DNA of 64,000 nucleotides from Annona cherimola (lineage: Eukaryota; Streptophyta; Magnoliopsida; Magnoliales; Annonaceae): the NCBI GenBank assembly GCA_030490835.1, contig CM059975.1, positions 15,443,579-15,507,578 of the forward strand. The letters run 5' to 3'. Below are positions 61,001-64,000 of this stretch, piece by piece. Made by a program: the position numbers and the translations under genes. Position 1 is the first letter of the stretch; every line of letters starts with the position of its first letter. Below the pieces are notes generated by a model. It did not search any database, had not been told where the DNA came from, and saw only the letters and a list, made by a program, of their open reading frames with translations.

Positions 61001-62561
61001 TGATATTAAATATCTGACAACTATATTAATGATTATACAATATGTAAAATTTAAAATAATCTTAACATTAAAAATGAGTACAACAAATATTTCTGGGTGT
61101 TCGCAAGAATTTTAGGATCTTTAATGGAATGTACATGGTATGGGATTTTCAATTTTCGATATAACGTTGTACATTTTCAATGCAACTTTTTTATTCCCAA
61201 TACATATCCTTTTGAAGCCCCCTCGTATACTTCAAAATAGGCAGGCTTTTAGATTTTTATATTTTATAAATATATGCTTGTAAAATATTTATTTTCATTT
61301 TTGGACAAATTCTACGTATCGTCATGAATTTTACTCTTAATTTCACTTATACTCACTAATTTTTAAAAGCTCTTAATATACTCATTTATTTTGCTTAAAA
61401 TTTCACTTATACCTACACTATTAGTTATCTGTTAAACGAGCTGGTATCACTCCTATAAAATGATGAATATGCTCAAGCCTTGATATAACTTTAGATTGAT
61501 TTGTTCAAAGTTAAAAATTTAAATTTAAGTTGTATATAATTTTATAATTGTGGAAGTGCTAAAAATTTATTTGAATGCAAATTTTTATCTATAAAATCAT
61601 AATTAAGGATGAACATTTTTATCATTTTACTGGAATGCTAATGCTCCATGTAATAGATTCCTAACGGTATGAGTATAAGTGAAATTTTAATTAAAATACA
61701 TACATATGTTAGAAAATTTTGAAAATTTATGGGTATAAGTGGAATTATGAATAAAAATTGTGGGTATATGTAGAATTTGTTCTCCATTTTTTGAAAATTT
61801 TCTGCATACAAACTTATCTAATTTACACATAACTTGGATTATCAACAAATTTTATAATTTAATAATACAAAAACATGTAAATATATCTATTTATTTTATA
61901 AAATATATTAATCAAATACAGGTACAAGTTGTGAAATGATTTTATTTACGTATAACTAAGCGTCATAATTTTATTTACATATAACTAAGCGTCATATGAT
62001 GTAGTATCACTGAATTTGTATATAAATAGTTAATGAGACATGCACTATCAACCCCATTTCCATCTTCCTTCTTTAATTATTTCGTGATGGTCGTCCGATT
62101 TTGATTTTTGCAGAACTACACAGCCGTTTGCAGTCCGTGGTACTGGGTGCTAAACATTCTGCAGGTGGGTTTGGTTGTTCTTTTTTTTTTTTTTTTACCT
62201 CTATCGGCTCTCTCCTCCACTTGAAATGGATCCTGCATTATTGTTTTCAGAAGCACTTCGTCGAAATCTCTTGAATCTATTTTTGGTTTTTTGTTTTGGT
62301 CCTTCTTGGATTGTTATTCAGTTTCCAGTATCACTGAGTGTGTTTGGATATGGAGCAACGAAGTTGTATTGCGAGAGCAAGAAGAGGCGCATGTGTGGGA
62401 ACACAGAAGCTGTGTGCGAGGCCAGCATTGACTGGACTGGATTGCAACTCGTCTTCTGTGCTGCCTGTGGCATCTTGGGTGGGACTGTTGGGGGTCTGCT
62501 TGGCTCTGGTGGGGGATTCATTTTGGGTCCTCTGCTCCTTGAGATTGGAGTAATTCCACAG
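58049..62561 (+). CDS. sulfite exporter TauE/SafE family membrane protein (9 exons seen, 3' end outside window)
   Basis: Exons: 58049-58243, 58357-58516, 58627-58827, 59027-59088, 59697-59748, 59871-59926, 60044-60130, 62114-62164 and 62322-62561; all join in frame (1104 bases, 368 residues). The product is a polytopic membrane protein. It has an N-terminal hydrophobic anchor ([20 protein letters not shown]) and the first TauE repeat ([37 protein letters not shown]). Helices follow in exon 3 ([20 protein letters not shown]), then a cytosolic-type loop ([32 protein letters not shown]), a helix in exon 7, and the second repeat ([25 protein letters not shown]). Relatives are about 470-480 residues and the next exon usually starts VASATATFVMMF; it lies past 64000. 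Substrate is unproven: bacterial TauE exports sulfite or sulfoacetate, while some plant members serve in ER trafficking. Intron 7 (60131-62113) is GC-AG; the others are GT-AG. Confidence 0.92.
59142..59654. mobile_element. hAT-type MITE in intron 4 of the TauE gene (513 bp)
   Basis: Ends CAGGGGTGTAAATCGAG and CATTTTCACGCCTA are inverted. Flanks are GACTGAAT (59134-59141) and GACTGATT (59655-59662), an 8-bp duplication with one mismatch. The interior is homologous to 31006-31570. It makes up most of the 608-bp intron and ends 42 bases before exon 5. Confidence 0.85.
60131..62113 (+). other. intron 7 of the TauE gene, GC-AG type, 1983 bp
   Basis: The exon-intron boundary reads ATCATCAAG/GCAAGT, a consensus donor apart from C at position 2, and the acceptor is TTTTTGCAG. 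No GT donor nearby gives the conserved [17 protein letters not shown] junction. The intron holds a GC-richer patch (60290-60450) without open frames and a foldback at 61305-61780. Confidence 0.8.
61305..61780. mobile_element. foldback element in intron 7 (~476 bp)
   Basis: ACAAATTCTACGTATCGTC at the left is mirrored by GTGGGTATATGTAGAATTTGT at the right. Arms carry AATTTCACTTATACTCAC and its mirror GAGTATAAGTGAAATTT. The core (CTATAAAATCATAATTAAGGATGAA) matches the element at about 43463-43910. Non-coding. Confidence 0.6.
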
Positions 62562-64000
62562 GTAATTATCGTTCTTACTTACAACTTACATTATTCATGC
62601 CTAATTATTATTTATTAGATTACTAATTAAATGTAGGAGTTTTATCTGTCATTTCTTTATTTAATTATTTGCTTTCTGATTCATAGTCTTTATTTGATCA
62701 TATAGATAAAATAATTTTTATTTAAAAACGTAAGAGTAATATATATAGGGTCTGTATCCCATTTGACTGCTCATAAATTGCGTGATTTACAAATTGCCCC
62801 AAAAAAAAATATATTTTTTATAGATATATCGGCGTCACCTAAATCTTACGCCATGTGAAACTTAGCATTTTTTTTTTTGAAGATTTTTGGTCCTTTTTTT
62901 TGAAAATAATAAAAAAGGTATGACCACATGGAATTGCTGCCTAGGTACATGAAGTCGGATTCCATAGAGCCGCCTGTATTTCTGCCAGAAAATTATTTTA
63001 AAGATTTTTTATTTTATAAATATGTTGACCCTACTAGGATCTTCCTGTGTACAAAATTTGGTAATTTTTAAATTTATTTAGAATTTTATTTAATTTTTGA
63101 AAAATAAAAAAGAACGGATGATGTCATGAACTATTTTTTAATTTTCAAAAATAAAATAAAATATTTAATAAATCTAAAAGTTATTGTTATCAAAAACTTT
63201 TTTAAAAAATAAGTTTCAGCCGTTCATACTGCGCGTGAAGTACTGGAGGCCACACAGGATAACGCCAGGCAGAGAAAAAAAAAATTTTTATTTTAAGGAA
63301 GTGTTCAGAAGGTGATAAAAATTTTGGATAAAAAATTTTTAGTATAAAAATTTTTGCAACTTGGATAAAGTAGTTTTTTAAATTAAAAATTTTTTTATTT
63401 AAAAAGTTTTAGTCTTATACATACACTCTTAATTTTAAAACATCACTGGACCCATTCAACTGAGAAATGTTGGAACTCGTAGTCCCGGTTTTCTCCATCG
63501 GCCGCGGGAATCTTCGCAGTACGTAGTCTGGCACCTGTGGGCCCCAATCCTTTTGGACGTGCATGGAAATGTTGATAGGCCAACGTGCCACATTCTCAGT
63601 CCATCGCCAAAAACGCCTCAGCCGTTTTGAGGATCATAATGTTTTGGCGGTGCTCATCGTTACAAGTTTTTTACCCCAAGAAATCTGCATTTCTTGTATT
63701 CATACCTGTATATTTGTTTACGAAAATCTTTATATATCATATATATTCATTTAAAATTTTAAGGGTTGTATAATCATTCTCATATGATTCAATTTTTTGG
63801 TGATCTTATATGGGCTGTAAAAAGTATTTTTCTTTTTCAGTTAGTGGGTAGGCCTTAGACTTTCTATGGTATAAAATTCGGCAAATTTTTAAATTTTTTC
63901 ATGTTTAGTTTAATTTTTGAAAATTAATAAAATGAACATGTATACATAGCTCACACATTTCCATAAATTTAAAAGTATTAAATTTCACATCTGGGTGGGG
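62562..64000 (+). other. intron 9 of the TauE gene, running off the right edge
   Basis: After the GT donor at 62562 no sequence encoding the expected VASATATFVMM segment appears before 64000, so the intron exceeds 1.4 kb. It holds a foldback at about 63020-63240 (TAATTTTTGAAAAATAAAAA mirrored by TTTTTAATTTTCAAAAATAA), a half-copy of the same family at 63840-63960, and a Tourist-like fragment from 63297 (GTGTTCAGAAGGTGATAAA). Short open frames here are not genes. Confidence 0.6.

Overview
This is nuclear DNA from a land plant, almost certainly a flowering plant. It is AT-rich and gene-poor, has intron-containing genes with plant-type protein families, and is packed with plant transposable elements (Ty3/gypsy Tat lineage, RTE LINE, tRNA-derived SINEs, and Tourist, hAT and Mutator-type MITEs). 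The species cannot be fixed from the sequence alone. No CRISPR arrays, operons, rRNA or intact tRNA genes were seen.

Three host genes are supported. (1) A small single-exon EF-hand protein lies on the minus strand (2789-3094) with a TATA box just upstream. (2) A four-exon chalcone-isomerase-like / fatty-acid-binding-protein gene lies on the minus strand (6896-10111); its exons join in frame to give 244 residues. (3) A sulfite exporter TauE/SafE-family membrane protein lies on the plus strand (58049 to beyond the right edge). Nine exons were resolved (368 residues), and about 100 C-terminal residues lie outside the window. Its seventh intron is of the GC-AG type, and its fourth intron is mostly one hAT MITE.

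Between 14687 and 25471 sits a complete but defective Ty3/gypsy retrotransposon. Its two 1155-bp LTRs differ at only 8 positions by eye, and the PBS, polypurine tract and a near-perfect 5-bp target duplication are visible. It lacks gag and the N-terminal part of protease, has a frameshift between protease and RT, and carries an out-of-frame deletion just after the YVDD motif of RT. The rest of pol (RNase H, second RNase H, DD35E integrase) is one 830-codon frame. A 3.9-kb non-coding 3' region follows.

The rest, about 45 kb, is a layered graveyard of small elements. Best supported by target-site duplications are five hAT-type MITEs (8-bp duplications), Mutator-type foldbacks (9-bp) and Tourist-type MITEs (TTA/TAA). 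There are also SINEs with visible A and B boxes and a 5'-truncated RTE LINE with a CAT-repeat tail. Several are nested, which gives a relative order of insertion. One Mutator-type MITE sits in one arm of a tandem duplication whose other arm is the intact empty site. Nothing here looks like a wholly new biological system. The most unusual items are the recently moved gag-less retroelement with its thrice-repeated palindrome, the natural empty site, and a MITE whose terminal hairpins lie in the same orientation.
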